Shown: positions 43,204 through 52,339 of the stretch, in pieces
Layout of the letters: the number at the start of each line of letters is the position of its first letter
Numbering within the stretch: position 1 is the stretch's first letter
Assembly (NCBI GenBank): GCA_024195585.1
Contig: SWBL01000089.1
Location: forward strand, 1 to 64,000
DNA: 64,000 nucleotides
Source: Aureobasidium sp. EXF-3400
Lineage: Eukaryota > Ascomycota > Dothideomycetes > Dothideales > Saccotheciaceae
Direction: 5' to 3'
Notes under the pieces: model-generated
Told to the model about the DNA's origin: nothing
Databases searched by the model: none
What the model saw: the letters and a program-made list of their open reading frames with translations, nothing else
Program-made: the position numbers and the translations under genes

Positions 43204-43239
43204 CTTTTCAAGTAACATCAACCTTTCAAACCAATCACA

Positions 43240-43479
43240 ATGGCCGCTTCCGATTTTTCCAACACCGGCGCACCCGTCAACCCCTTCACCTCATGGAGCA
43301 ATGGCTCCGTCACCAGAAACGGCGGCAAATGCGTCATGCAGAAGAAGAGCAATGGTCAGCTCGTCATGGCCTCTTGCGTTCTCCAACGCCGCAATGGTCA
43401 ACTCGTCATGGCTTCCTGCACAATGTCCAGACGCGATGGTCAGCTCGTTATGGCCTCGTGCACTCTTCAAAACAACTAA
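43240..43479 (+). CDS. 79-aa protein with three 14-residue Cys repeats separated by dibasic sites
   Basis: Not a family I recognise. Residues 38-79 are three tandem 14-residue units: NGQLVMASCVLQRR, NGQLVMASCTMSRR and DGQLVMASCTLQNN; residues 28-36 (NGGKCVMQK) look like a worn partial copy. The DNA units are 42 bp each (43351-43392, 43393-43434, 43435-43476) and differ mostly at synonymous positions in the GQLVMASC core, so the core is under selection. Lys-Lys or Arg-Arg precedes every unit, as in Kex2-cut repeat precursors, but there is no signal peptide, which argues against secretion. Alternatives: a small beta-repeat fold or amyloid-like element with one Cys per turn. TATA box and 5'-UTR intron support expression. 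Confidence 0.75.
   Translation: MAASDFSNTGAPVNPFTSWSNGSVTRNGGKCVMQKKSNGQLVMASCVLQRRNGQLVMASCTMSRRDGQLVMASCTLQNN
43351..43476 (+). repeat. three in-frame 42-bp tandem repeats
   Basis: Units at 43351, 43393 and 43435. Core codons vary only silently (CAG/CAA, GTC/GTT, GCC/GCT, TCT/TCC/TCG), while the linker codons vary in sense. Confidence 0.9.
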
Positions 43480-44066
43480 ACCCGCTTTTTTTGAGTAATT
43501 TCAAAGAGGGTTGAAGTGGTGGTACCTTTTCATCTTCGGCTGCGCCTGGTGGAATGAGTCTTTGCTTCATTAAGGTTCTTTTTTTCTATTGCGAATCTCT
43601 GAGTAGTACTGTTTACCTGTCTCTACTGGGTGACTCTGCTCTCTAAGGTTTCTTCTCTTTTGGCAAATATATTTTTTCTTGGTTTTTCTTGCAAACAATT
43701 TCTCCTTTTCCAATTTTCCATGTCTCGTTGTGACAAAGTCGTGATGTACCCCTGGCGATAGTGGTCGTGAGTTCGTTCAACATCCCTCAGCCACTCTGAA
43801 GTATTCGCAATCCTGCAATGAGGATCGAGTTGTGAAAATGTTGGTCGATAAGTACTGCAAGCTTCACCTGTTGGGCAGGTACCGCGAAGCGCGGCCTTAT
43901 GAAACGTAACCATGAGCAAAGCAAGCAGAAACAAACCCAATGTGGAAAGCACATTTCGATTAGAGAACGGGATAGATTAGAGGGGAGTGAGCATCGATAA
44001 TTCGTTTTATTTCTAATTCTCGTGTCATGATGGAAAAGGGGAGAGCATAAGGGTGTATCCTGAACA
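43480..44066. other. convergent 3' region
   Basis: 3' UTRs of the repeat-peptide gene (plus) and the NVJ2-like gene (minus). T-rich; ORFs at 43623-43952 and 43787-44146 have no coding signature. Confidence 0.5.
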
Positions 44067-47000
44067 TCAGCGCATTTCTCCTGCCACATCGGCTGCCTCG
44101 AGCGAGTCGCTGATTTCTCCGTCTTCTGTATCGTGTATTTCGTCATGGTGTGCTCCTTCCGTAGTCTCGATCACTGTCTGAATATGGTTGTGCTGTGGGT
44201 CGAATGCGAGTTCTTGTACCGCTGCCTGCTTGGGCTCTACTTCTCGAGTGGCTGTCTGCTCGATGGTTGGCTGCTCGATGTCTGAGTTTGATTCTTTCGG
44301 TGGGATTTCGATATGTGGAGCTACCTGCGCTTCCTCTGCATTTGTGGGTATGCTGTGGTCTACTTCAACTGTGGGTGTATTGGGCATACTATCGTCCTCT
44401 ACAGGAGCAGCGACGACTAACAGGTCGGGATCACCAGCTACTTGTTGCTCCAGGCCAGTAGGTGGTACCGTCGGCTGAATAATCTCTCTGCTCGTAGGTC
44501 TAGGTCTCGCAGGCAATGGTGGTGGCCGACGAACTTGTTCATCAACATGGTCAAGCTTCTCAACCACTTTGCTTGGTTGAGGAGAAACTGCCTGTGAACC
44601 TACAGGCTTGCGCTTGAGGCTTGAAAGATTCAAGCCTGACGATGCCCAAAGGCTTTTCTGAGGTCCAGGTAGAGGAGTACCGGGTGGCGGCAAAGGCATA
44701 CCACGACCCATTGGCTGAGCCAACAGTGCCGCCTTGAGAGCAGCCGGATTAGGCGGCTGAGATGGCAACGATACTGAGGACGATCCAGTGTTGGCCGACG
44801 ATGTTGAAAATCTCTTGCCTAAGCCAAAAGAATTTCCTGATGTTGACGTCGAAGATCCGTTTTGTCTGTTGAGGACTTGCCAGCCCCATTTCTTCGCAGC
44901 ACTGGCGGCCGTGCTGAGATGAGATGGAGTCGAGCTCGATGAAGCCGAGGTATCTAAGGACTTCACGGATGGTGATCTAGGGGTCGTCGCCAAGTCATCT
45001 GCAGTAGCGGGTGCCTGAGGTTCGGTCTGTTTTGTTGCGTGCTGCTCTAGAGGCTCAGAGCTTCGACGAAGGATGGAAGGATCAAGTGGACCTTCTCCTT
45101 CTTCTTCCTGCGTTGCAAGAGTCGAGAAGGTTTCGGAATCAATGGGCAGGACATTCTCTGTTTCGCGCAGTACCCGTGGAGATGTAGCCGATGATTGTGC
45201 CTTTGAGTTGACTTCTTTTACCATTTCGACTGCATCTTTCTGTCCTTTCTTCTTCGTGTGTGATCTCACTGCCTCGATGTTTGATCCCTCAGTGCTAACC
45301 AAGGGTGTCGCTGCAGCAGAAAACGAGTTGTGACGCAAGTTGCGAGGCTTTCCAGGTGGTGTGCGTGGACGAAGTGGCGGGGAAGATGGTGTTTGAACCG
45401 GTGAGACTACAGCAGTCGTACTGGTTGATGCGCCAGTCGTGCTCTCTGAACTCTCTCCCAGAAGAGAAGTCGCGGACCGTCTTGCGTTCTTTCGGAAGTT
45501 GAGTTTCTGCACTGGCTCTAGAAGGCTGGGCATACTCAAAGTCTTCGCACCGGTCTCGGCAAGAGTAGGAATGACGATATCTTCCGAGTCTCCATCACCA
45601 GCGCTATTAGTGAGTTCATGCGCTGCAGCTTCAACCAGGCCGGAATCTGCCTGTGCAACCTTCTCGAGACCGGTAGGCTCCGCGTCTGAAGGTGAAGGCT
45701 CGAATATACCGCCTCTGTACTCTTTCTTCGAAGTGTCCAGGAACGGGCTGTCGTCCCAGTTTGGAAGGACGATCGTCTCGCCAATAACTTCTCGGATTCT
45801 GCTCTCAATCGCACGTAGGATAACACCGTAGGTAATTTGCCTGCTGCTGACAATGGGCTGAATACTCATTTCGACTTGTGGCATAGTCTCGAAGGTCATC
45901 CAAATACGGTTACTCGGTGGGGGCTTGATACGAATCAGCATATGACCATTGAGTTTCTTCAGCTCGCCTGCCATGATCAGGCTGACTTCACGAGCCTTGA
46001 AGCGGCTTCCGAGGTCGATACGTGCAACTGCTCCCATCTCGAGCTTGAAACCGCCATTGTACTTTACATCTAGCTCAATTGTCATATCACCGTTGACCGT
46101 AAGCTCTTTCAGTCTGGGGTTGCTGATGATTGGGGCACTGTCGCCCATGTCAATGTCCATGATGTCGATGGAAGCAATCAAGTTTGGCTTGGGTACGCGC
46201 GAGATCTTCTTGTTAATCTTGGCGCGGATGAAGTTCTCGATGTCTTTGGTCTTGTACATGGCAAGAAAAATGCGGCCGACGATACCGTTAATCCAGCGCG
46301 AATGTGCATCAGCATCAGACGAGTGTAAGTTCTGTACAAGTTTGATGATGTCTGGAGTTTCGAATCTCTGAGGCAGCGGAGGTGGATCAGTATTGATGAT
46401 GGAAGACTGGGTATGTAGCAAGGCATGATAGAAGTCTTCCTTCTCGGAGCAGTTATCGGAGAAGAAGTGGAACGGCTTGGAGGAAGGAGCGTGCTCGCCG
46501 GCTAGAGGCTTCCTGGTCAGGCGAATGCAGTTGCGCTTGATCCATAGATCTCCTTCGGGTACGGGGCCTCCACCAGCATATACGTCGATATCGTGATAGG
46601 CAAGAGAAATAACGTGTCGCACTTCGACCTGCTCGGAATCATCGTAGAGCATGAGATGACCATGCCTCAAGACGACGTAGAAGACATTGCGGGCTTTCTT
46701 GACGGTCTTGCCGTCGCGCTTGTCGCCCTCAATAGTTGGAATTGATGTCTTGCCTCGCTCAAAGATGCTTCTGTACATGCTTTGGTAGACACTCGGACTC
46801 TCTGCTATGAGGACTTCACCAGCCGGAGTCGAGCGCTCTGGAGGTTTGCCATTGATTCCACCGGGAACATACTCTCTGCAGACGGCAAAGTAAGCAGCTG
46901 CTGTGTCAAGTTCACCATCATTTTCCTTGCTCTTTTCGCCGAGGGCGTCTGTCGTGTTCGCAGTACTTGTCGAATCTACATGATCGGTAGGCGTGGCAGT

Positions 47001-47123
47001 CGATACGGGAGCAACGGGCTTGGTGAATGCAACGTATGCGAAGGCGCCAAGGACCAGGGCGAGCAGGGGGATGAAGGTCAGGCCGCCGACGACGTACGCC
47101 AGCAGCAGCGATTTCAAAGTCAT
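44067..47123 (-). CDS. NVJ2: NVJ2/TEX2-like PH-SMP lipid-transfer protein
   Basis: 1018 aa, single exon. An N-terminal membrane segment (about residues 8-33, VVGGLTFIPLLALVLGAFAY) anchors it in the ER. A PH-like domain follows (about 105-240; ARNVFYVVLRHGHLMLYDD), then an SMP domain (about 270-470; HSRWINGIVGRIFLAMYK, DMGDSAPIISNPRLKELTVN). The C-terminal ~540 residues are Ser/Thr/Pro-rich and disordered. SMP domains form lipid-carrying tubes; yeast Nvj2 sits at nucleus-vacuole and ER-Golgi contacts and moves ceramide. Here it forms the left flank of the mating-type locus; a PH-domain gene beside MAT is known from other Dothideomycetes. Confidence 0.92.
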   Translation of the reverse strand: MTLKSLLLAYVVGGLTFIPLLALVLGAFAYVAFTKPVAPVSTATPTDHVDSTSTANTTDALGEKSKENDGELDTAAAYFAVCREYVPGGINGKPPERSTPAGEVLIAESPSVYQSMYRSIFERGKTSIPTIEGDKRDGKTVKKARNVFYVVLRHGHLMLYDDSEQVEVRHVISLAYHDIDVYAGGGPVPEGDLWIKRNCIRLTRKPLAGEHAPSSKPFHFFSDNCSEKEDFYHALLHTQSSIINTDPPPLPQRFETPDIIKLVQNLHSSDADAHSRWINGIVGRIFLAMYKTKDIENFIRAKINKKISRVPKPNLIASIDIMDIDMGDSAPIISNPRLKELTVNGDMTIELDVKYNGGFKLEMGAVARIDLGSRFKAREVSLIMAGELKKLNGHMLIRIKPPPSNRIWMTFETMPQVEMSIQPIVSSRQITYGVILRAIESRIREVIGETIVLPNWDDSPFLDTSKKEYRGGIFEPSPSDAEPTGLEKVAQADSGLVEAAAHELTNSAGDGDSEDIVIPTLAETGAKTLSMPSLLEPVQKLNFRKNARRSATSLLGESSESTTGASTSTTAVVSPVQTPSSPPLRPRTPPGKPRNLRHNSFSAAATPLVSTEGSNIEAVRSHTKKKGQKDAVEMVKEVNSKAQSSATSPRVLRETENVLPIDSETFSTLATQEEEGEGPLDPSILRRSSEPLEQHATKQTEPQAPATADDLATTPRSPSVKSLDTSASSSSTPSHLSTAASAAKKWGWQVLNRQNGSSTSTSGNSFGLGKRFSTSSANTGSSSVSLPSQPPNPAALKAALLAQPMGRGMPLPPPGTPLPGPQKSLWASSGLNLSSLKRKPVGSQAVSPQPSKVVEKLDHVDEQVRRPPPLPARPRPTSREIIQPTVPPTGLEQQVAGDPDLLVVAAPVEDDSMPNTPTVEVDHSIPTNAEEAQVAPHIEIPPKESNSDIEQPTIEQTATREVEPKQAAVQELAFDPQHNHIQTVIETTEGAHHDEIHDTEDGEISDSLEAADVAGEMR

Positions 47124-47505
47124 GTTGAGTGCTGCATGGGAAGAGCTGGCTGATTATGAGGATTTGAATTGCATTTCGATCGCTTGCAGTAGATGGTAGA
47201 AGCGATGTATGGTCTATGTACAAGAAAGGTCGCGCGCGGTAGCTACACCAAAGTCCATGCCCGAGCTTCCGCACCCCAGAACGCCAGCGACCCCTCATTC
47301 CCTTTCTTTCCTTCCCAAAACGCCCTCATTCCTCCTCATTACTGTGACTTTCCTCCTATTGACAACCCAACCCTTCATCTATGTACAACACCGACACTCG
47401 CAATGCAACGTGTCAGTTGTCTAAGTGTTGAATCGACTGAGCTCGTCTGAGGACGGCAACCTAGCGACAAACCCATGACTGTAGTGAGATATTGCTTTGC
47501 AATTC
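47124..47505. other. NVJ2 promoter and MAT1-1-1 3' region
   Basis: A 382-bp gap with the NVJ2-like promoter on the minus strand and the 3' end of MAT1-1-1. The left edge of the mating-type locus should lie here. Nothing else seen. Confidence 0.5.
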
Positions 47506-48773
47506 TTACTTGGTCATGTCAAACAGGTCGCTGCTCAATAAGTCGTCAATGTTGAAGGTCTCGGGGAAGTCGTTGTTGCTGGGAGCAAGGTAGGTGCCGA
47601 TGCTGTTACTGGCGAAGGCGGCGTCCTGGTTCATGTTGAAGGGGTTGAAGTCAAGCGAGCTGGTCTGGAAAGGGTCGAACTCGTCCATGAAGGGGTACTG
47701 CTGGCTTGAGAGGTTGTGAACGGCTTGTCTGACAGGACCACTGGCACCGATGGCGTTGTTGTTGTTCTGGTTCAGAGCGCCTTGGATGTTGGTACCACCG
47801 ACGAACAATGCATGACCGTCAGGCTGGTAAGGAGACTCAGGGTTGGAGAAGTCAAACACAGGAGGAGAAGACGATGCCTCATTGGATGCAGGCTGAGCAG
47901 CCATGCTGGTGAAGGTGGTAGCCGAGCCTGAGTTGCCGACCATGTTGTTGTTCTGCTGGATCTGGCTGGTGTGATGGCTGCGAGCGAGTGTTTCCTCGGG
48001 AGCAGACTCGAACGTAGGCTGAGCAGCCATGGCGAGGGCAGCAGTCGAGCCCTGGTTGCGAGCTACGTCTGTGTCGTTGTGGTCAACGTAGCTGACACGC
48101 TGGCAGTGAGCGACGATCTCCTCGGAGGACAAGTTGGTGGTCAGGATGTTCTCGGGGAACGAAGAAATGTCAGGAGTGTACATGCGCTCCATGCTCTTGA
48201 CTCCAGCGGTGTCAACGATGCTCCAACCCATGACACCCAGGTATTCGTCTCTGGGAATGATGCCGATCAGCGGGCAAGTGAGGGCCAGGAACTTGTCGAG
48301 AGGCGCAGCGTCCTTGGTGTTACTCTCGCGAATGATTGAGTAAGCCTTAGCGAGGATGCTCCACTTGGCCTTGAAAGGGTCGTTCTGCCACATGCGAGTC
48401 AAGAAGCCAGAGATATCCTTCTGCTGGAACGACTTGAAGATGGGAGAATGGTAACCTGATGAACTGGTCAGGACGGTTTGTGCGCACTGTCATCCGACGA
48501 AAACTTACTTCTGAAGGCCATCCAGGAGTTGAGAGGGCGAGTAGGTGCGATGCTGCCAGCTGATGATTGCGCAGCCTTCGAGGTAGTAGATTTCTTTGCG
48601 CGCTTCTTGCGCTCAGTGATGGCAGAGACAGGAGCAGTGGTAGTTGAAGCAACGGCAGCTCTCTGAGAGGTGGCTGGGCGCATCTTCATCACGGCATCGA
48701 CGACCTCAGCAATCTGTTCAGGCGAGTACTTCTCAAGGAGCAGAGCCATCGACTCAGGCATGACGGCAGACAT
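47506..48773 (-). CDS. MAT1-1-1: MAT1-1-1, alpha-box mating-type transcription factor
   Basis: Two exons, 48773-48509 and 48455-47506, giving 404 aa (an ATG at 48812 would add 13). The alpha-1 box is complete: TRPLNSWMAFR in exon 1, continuing S-YHSPIFKSFQQKDISGFLT, RMWQNDPFKAKWSILAKAYS, and the conserved FLALTCPLIGIIP with YLGVMGW. The 53-bp intron splits the Ser codon after SWMAFR, the conserved intron site of this gene. The C-terminal half is Asn/Gln/Ser-rich, as expected of an activation domain. MAT1-1-1 is the master regulator of the MAT1-1 mating type, controlling pheromone and receptor genes and fertilisation. No lesion is visible. It lies on the same contig as MAT1-2-1. Confidence 0.96.
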
Positions 48774-49203
48774 TGTTGCGTGATTTGGGACCGAGGGGTG
48801 ATTGTGTAACAAAGAATTGAGCGGAAATGGCTGTGCGGTGGAATGTGGAAGTGGATGAGGAATGTTTCAGGAGAAGGACAAAGGAAGTCTGAGACTCGGT
48901 GAAAAAAAGAAGCTGGTATGCGAGCGGAGCTTCAGTGAGTGCTTTTGGTCCGCAATTCTCACTTCTCATGTTTCATCTCTATCCTCTCACTTTCCGCTCT
49001 CCATGCCGTCACTGGCCTCGAAGATAAAAATTTGCTCACCACCTCAGGCTCTTGGAAAGAATCACAGGAACAGCTGGCAGCAAGCCTCACTGGCAGAAAT
49101 TCACGAGGAAAATTGGCAAAGGCGAAGACTTCAAAAACTGGCATAAGGAACAAAACTATTATCTCCTCAACCTCCAGACTTTATCCTATAGCGGATCTGG
49201 TCT
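48774..49203. other. MAT1-1-1 promoter
   Basis: About 430 bp upstream of MAT1-1-1 on the minus strand and 3' of the accessory gene. It is A-rich with short overlapping ORFs on the plus strand (48862-49274) that have no coding signature. Confidence 0.5.
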
Positions 49204-50397
49204 TCAAGACTCCATCTTTCCAAGGACCCAACGACGGATCACATAACATCTGTTTGCGGCAAGAGGGGTCATAACATCTTGTCCATCCAACTCTCCCAAG
49301 AATCTGCCGAGAGTAGCTGTCTCCTCCGGGCCCTGTCCGTTGACCTGTTCGATTGCCTACTCCGCGTTAAGACGAGCTATTTTCGCAGTGTTTTCTTTCC
49401 TTACCTGTGCATAGGGGTGGTTTCCAAGATTGTGCTGTGTGGATGTCAGTCGTGATTTCATCAGAGTTTCTTTCTCGGTCTTTGACTTACGAAACGAAGC
49501 GCTTCAGTCTTCAAGCCGGTCGGAGTGAGACTCATCTGACGGAAAGGGGTGAGCGTTTGGTGTACAGGCTGTCCAACCTCCATTAGCACTATGTTCAAAA
49601 GTTGTGCACGAGCACGACCTACTCCTGCGAATTCTCTCTCCTCTGGATAACGCTGCCGAAGTGTTAGCACATCAATCAATCTCTTTCTTTATGTGCTGCT
49701 CTTGTGCACGTACCTGGTGGAAGTAGTCGTTGGCTTGTTGAAACTCAGCGGTCCATACTGCCAGAATTCCAGAGGCAGCTTGGGGAAGAGTTTGGTATGA
49801 GGTGCGAATGACACGGCGATAGTCTGGAAAGCTGGGGTTGGAAGGAGGTCGTGTCTCGAAGGGAGACAAGAAGCGGGCAACGACAAAAGATGGCGAACCA
49901 GGAGCAAGAAACTGACTCCAGGGTGGTAGATGCAGTTTGCGATGAGGGTTTGATTCGTCGGCAATGTCCTTCACCGTTTCCTTCTGGATGTTCAGTCGAA
50001 CCTGGTCTCTGCGCTTGATGGAGCGTATGACTTGGGCAGCTTCCGCAGTCAAAGTGTACATGGTTGCCAGAAAGTCATCATACTCGGCTTTAGAAGCGAA
50101 CCGGGATGCATCATTTTGGAGCATGCGATACTCTGCCAAAACCTCTTTCAGATGCTTGCAGATCGTGTCACGATCGAAGTGTTTTGGTTCAAGGGCGTAC
50201 ACTTTCTGGAGACATCTCAGATCGGCGATGATGTTCTGGCACATGGTACGAGTTTCCAGATATTTTGCTTCTACATCAGCAGCTAACAGTCATCAGCGAT
50301 GCAACAAGAAAGCAAGCGCAAAGGCATGATTCTTACCAGCTCTGGAGACAGGATGTTCCAGCTCGTTGAAGGTGACATAGACAATCTTGGGACTCAT
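49204..50397 (-). CDS. unrecognised five-exon gene inside the mating-type locus
   Basis: Exons 50397-50337, 50282-49714, 49652-49491, 49434-49405 (30 bp) and 49356-49204, joining without a stop to 324 aa. All introns are 48-61 bp with good donors and acceptors. The protein starts MSPKIVYVTFNELEHPVSRA and ends RRWVLGKMES. Its middle is helical (CKHLKEVLAEYRMLQNDASR; DDFLATMYTLTAEAAQVIRS), with Pro/Phe-rich stretches and an ordered C-terminus (LGRFLGELDGQDVMTPLAAN). No domain, signal or membrane segment is recognised. Many Dothideomycete MAT loci carry a lineage-specific extra gene (for example the MAT1-1-8/MAT1-2-5 or MAT1-1-10/MAT1-2-12 classes); it may be one, but I cannot match it from memory. 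Divergent from MAT1-2-1. Confidence 0.85.
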
Positions 50398-50894
50398 TTT
50401 GGTTGTTTGGTAGCATGAGGAATGCATCGTAAGGAGATGGAAGAAAGAAAGATGGTAGGACCTTTTTGCCATGAAGTAAGAAGTGTTTGCTGACACCAAG
50501 ATCAATAGAAGTGCGTTGTTATTGTTGTGAATTTCAGTCGCAATCAGCCTGCCGCCTTAGTATTGTTCAACTTTTAGTCAATCAGCCCGCTGTTCACTAC
50601 CAACTTTCTTGTAAGTAATCAAGTTTCACTTTTGTAGCTCGTATTCATCCTGTCAGATCGAACGCAAGAGAATTTACCCATCTCAGAAGCGGCATCATGA
50701 ACATGATTCGGCCATCCCGGCATTTATCTCCAGCTATCACTCACACCGTGGTGTCAGTTTCGGCTTCTCTGCCGATATCAGCTCTGTATCGCAAAGCCGA
50801 AAACGCGTGTCATCACACCATAGCCTAAGTTCCTGCGGTGCTGCTGCAGGTACTTGGACTGAACTCCTATCTGACCTCGGAGACTCCCTCAGCA
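50398..50894. promoter_or_regulatory. divergent promoter between the accessory gene and MAT1-2-1
   Basis: About 500 bp between divergent genes. The right half (50614-50930) is open in one plus frame without an ATG and partly protein-like, so an upstream exon of MAT1-2-1 may lie here. Confidence 0.45.
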
Positions 50895-52087
50895 ATGATG
50901 ACATTGCTTTTACCGCCCAGTACTGTAGACGTGAAAGATCCACATCCTCGTTGAACATGGCTAAAGATTTCATAGCACTTTCAGCAATGCGCAGGTCGAG
51001 GTCAAGGATGACGCTGCCACTGATTCGATTCGTATTCATGTGCTGTCTCCCGGCTCGCACCACCAGTCAGATGCGACTGCCATGTCGTCGCCTGGCTCTC
51101 CTGCATCTTCTAGCTCTCCCAAGAAGGGCCCCAAGGTCAGCCGCCCTGCCAATGCCTTCATCCTCTATCGCAAGCATCACCACTCAGACATCGTGGCACA
51201 CAACCCTGGTCTCCACAACAATGAGATTTGTAAGTTGTCTTCTTTGCGCACAACTCTTCTTCATGGACAATGACTTACCTTTGACTACAGCAAAGATCAT
51301 CGGCAAGATGTGGCGTGACGAGTCCGAGCCAGTCAAGAAGCAATGGAAGGACAAGGCCGAGAACGTCAAGCGCCAGCACGTTCGCGATCACCCTGACTAC
51401 CAGTACCAACCTCACAAGCCCCATGAGAAGAAGCGCCGCATGACCAAGCGCAAGGCCATGGCTCTTGCCGCTCAGCAAAACACCCCTTCCACTTCTGCTT
51501 CTGCCTCTGCTGCCTCAACATCTGCCAATGCACAAGCCCCTGCCGACAGTACCATCTTCTCGCCTGCCCCATTCTCTGTTGGCCCTTTCTCATCTGTCAC
51601 CTCGCCTGCTCAGATTGTCGACCTCGCCAACTTCGACGACCCATCTCTCAGCTACTCGGCCGATGGCGACCTTGCTGCCTTCACCCTCGACTCCTTCCAG
51701 CCCGGCCAGCTCGACCTCTTCACCGACCTCTTGGAAGACCACAACGCCGACATGATGTACGGTCCCACCAGCGTCCGCGCTCCTGCTGCATGCACTTCCA
51801 TCCCCACTGCCATAAACGGCGCCATGGCCGACGGCAATGCCGGCGCTTCTCTCACCAACCCCACTCTCACCAACAACCACCTCTCCATGGCCCAGTCTGA
51901 CTTGAACAACTTCGAGTCTTCGCTTGAGGAGATGCTGGCACGCGAGCTCGAGACCATGGAAGAGGATGGCGGTCTTGGTGCTGCTGTCGAAAACGGCTTC
52001 CAATACAACGACCTTGAGTCTCAGCGTTTCACAGAGTTCTTGGAGCAGATGCCTGAGCACATGTGGGGCATGGAGTTCGTCAATTGA
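50895..52087 (+). CDS. MAT1-2-1: MAT1-2-1, MATA-HMG box mating-type transcription factor
   Basis: The HMG box is certain: VSRPANAFILYRKHHHSDIV and AHNPGLHNNEI in the exon ending 51229, then after a 61-bp intron S-KIIGKMWRDESEPVKKQWKD and KAENVKRQHVRDHPDYQYQP in 51291-52087. The intron splits the Ser codon, its conserved position in MAT1-2-1. The 5' end is less sure: in-frame sequence runs back through DSIRIHVLSPGS to 50995, and an intron 50931-50994 (GTGAAA to GCGCAG) would join a start at 50895, giving 355 aa. A Met at 51082 is a shorter alternative. The C-terminus is Ser/Ala-rich, then acidic. MAT1-2-1 sets the MAT1-2 mating type and cooperates with MAT1-1-1 after fertilisation. Confidence 0.93.
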
Positions 52088-52339
52088 TCATTTGCTCTAC
52101 CAGACTAACCATCTTCTGCAAGTATGGCCGGTCTCAACCATCATCGTTCTTTGTTGTTGTCTTTGTGGAGGAAGGATAAAAAGGAGGAGCATAGGAGGGA
52201 AAGGGGTCTTTGCATGGTCGGCGTACTACGCATTGGATGATCTCAACTTTTTGTTTCTTTTCTTTCTCATTTCGTCGTTCTCCTTCTTCGAGCAAATACT
52301 ACTTTCTCAGTCCATAGCAATCAACCACAACTAATTCGT

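Larger units (their letters stand above)
42510..43239. other. 3' region of the 52-aa gene and promoter of the repeat-peptide gene
   Basis: No further ORF. Contains a GTAAGT at 42542 that could be a 3'-UTR intron donor, the second copy of the 20-bp element, a TATA box and a 5'-UTR intron (listed separately). Confidence 0.5.

Noticed and set aside
43623..44146. ORFs on the minus strand just downstream of the repeat-peptide gene
   Set aside because: They lie in a T-rich 3' region and have no protein-like features.
50737..51063. 108-codon minus-strand ORF overlapping the MAT1-2-1 5' region, considered as another MAT gene
   Set aside because: It overlaps the in-frame N-terminal sequence of MAT1-2-1 and lacks homology; treated as antisense shadow.
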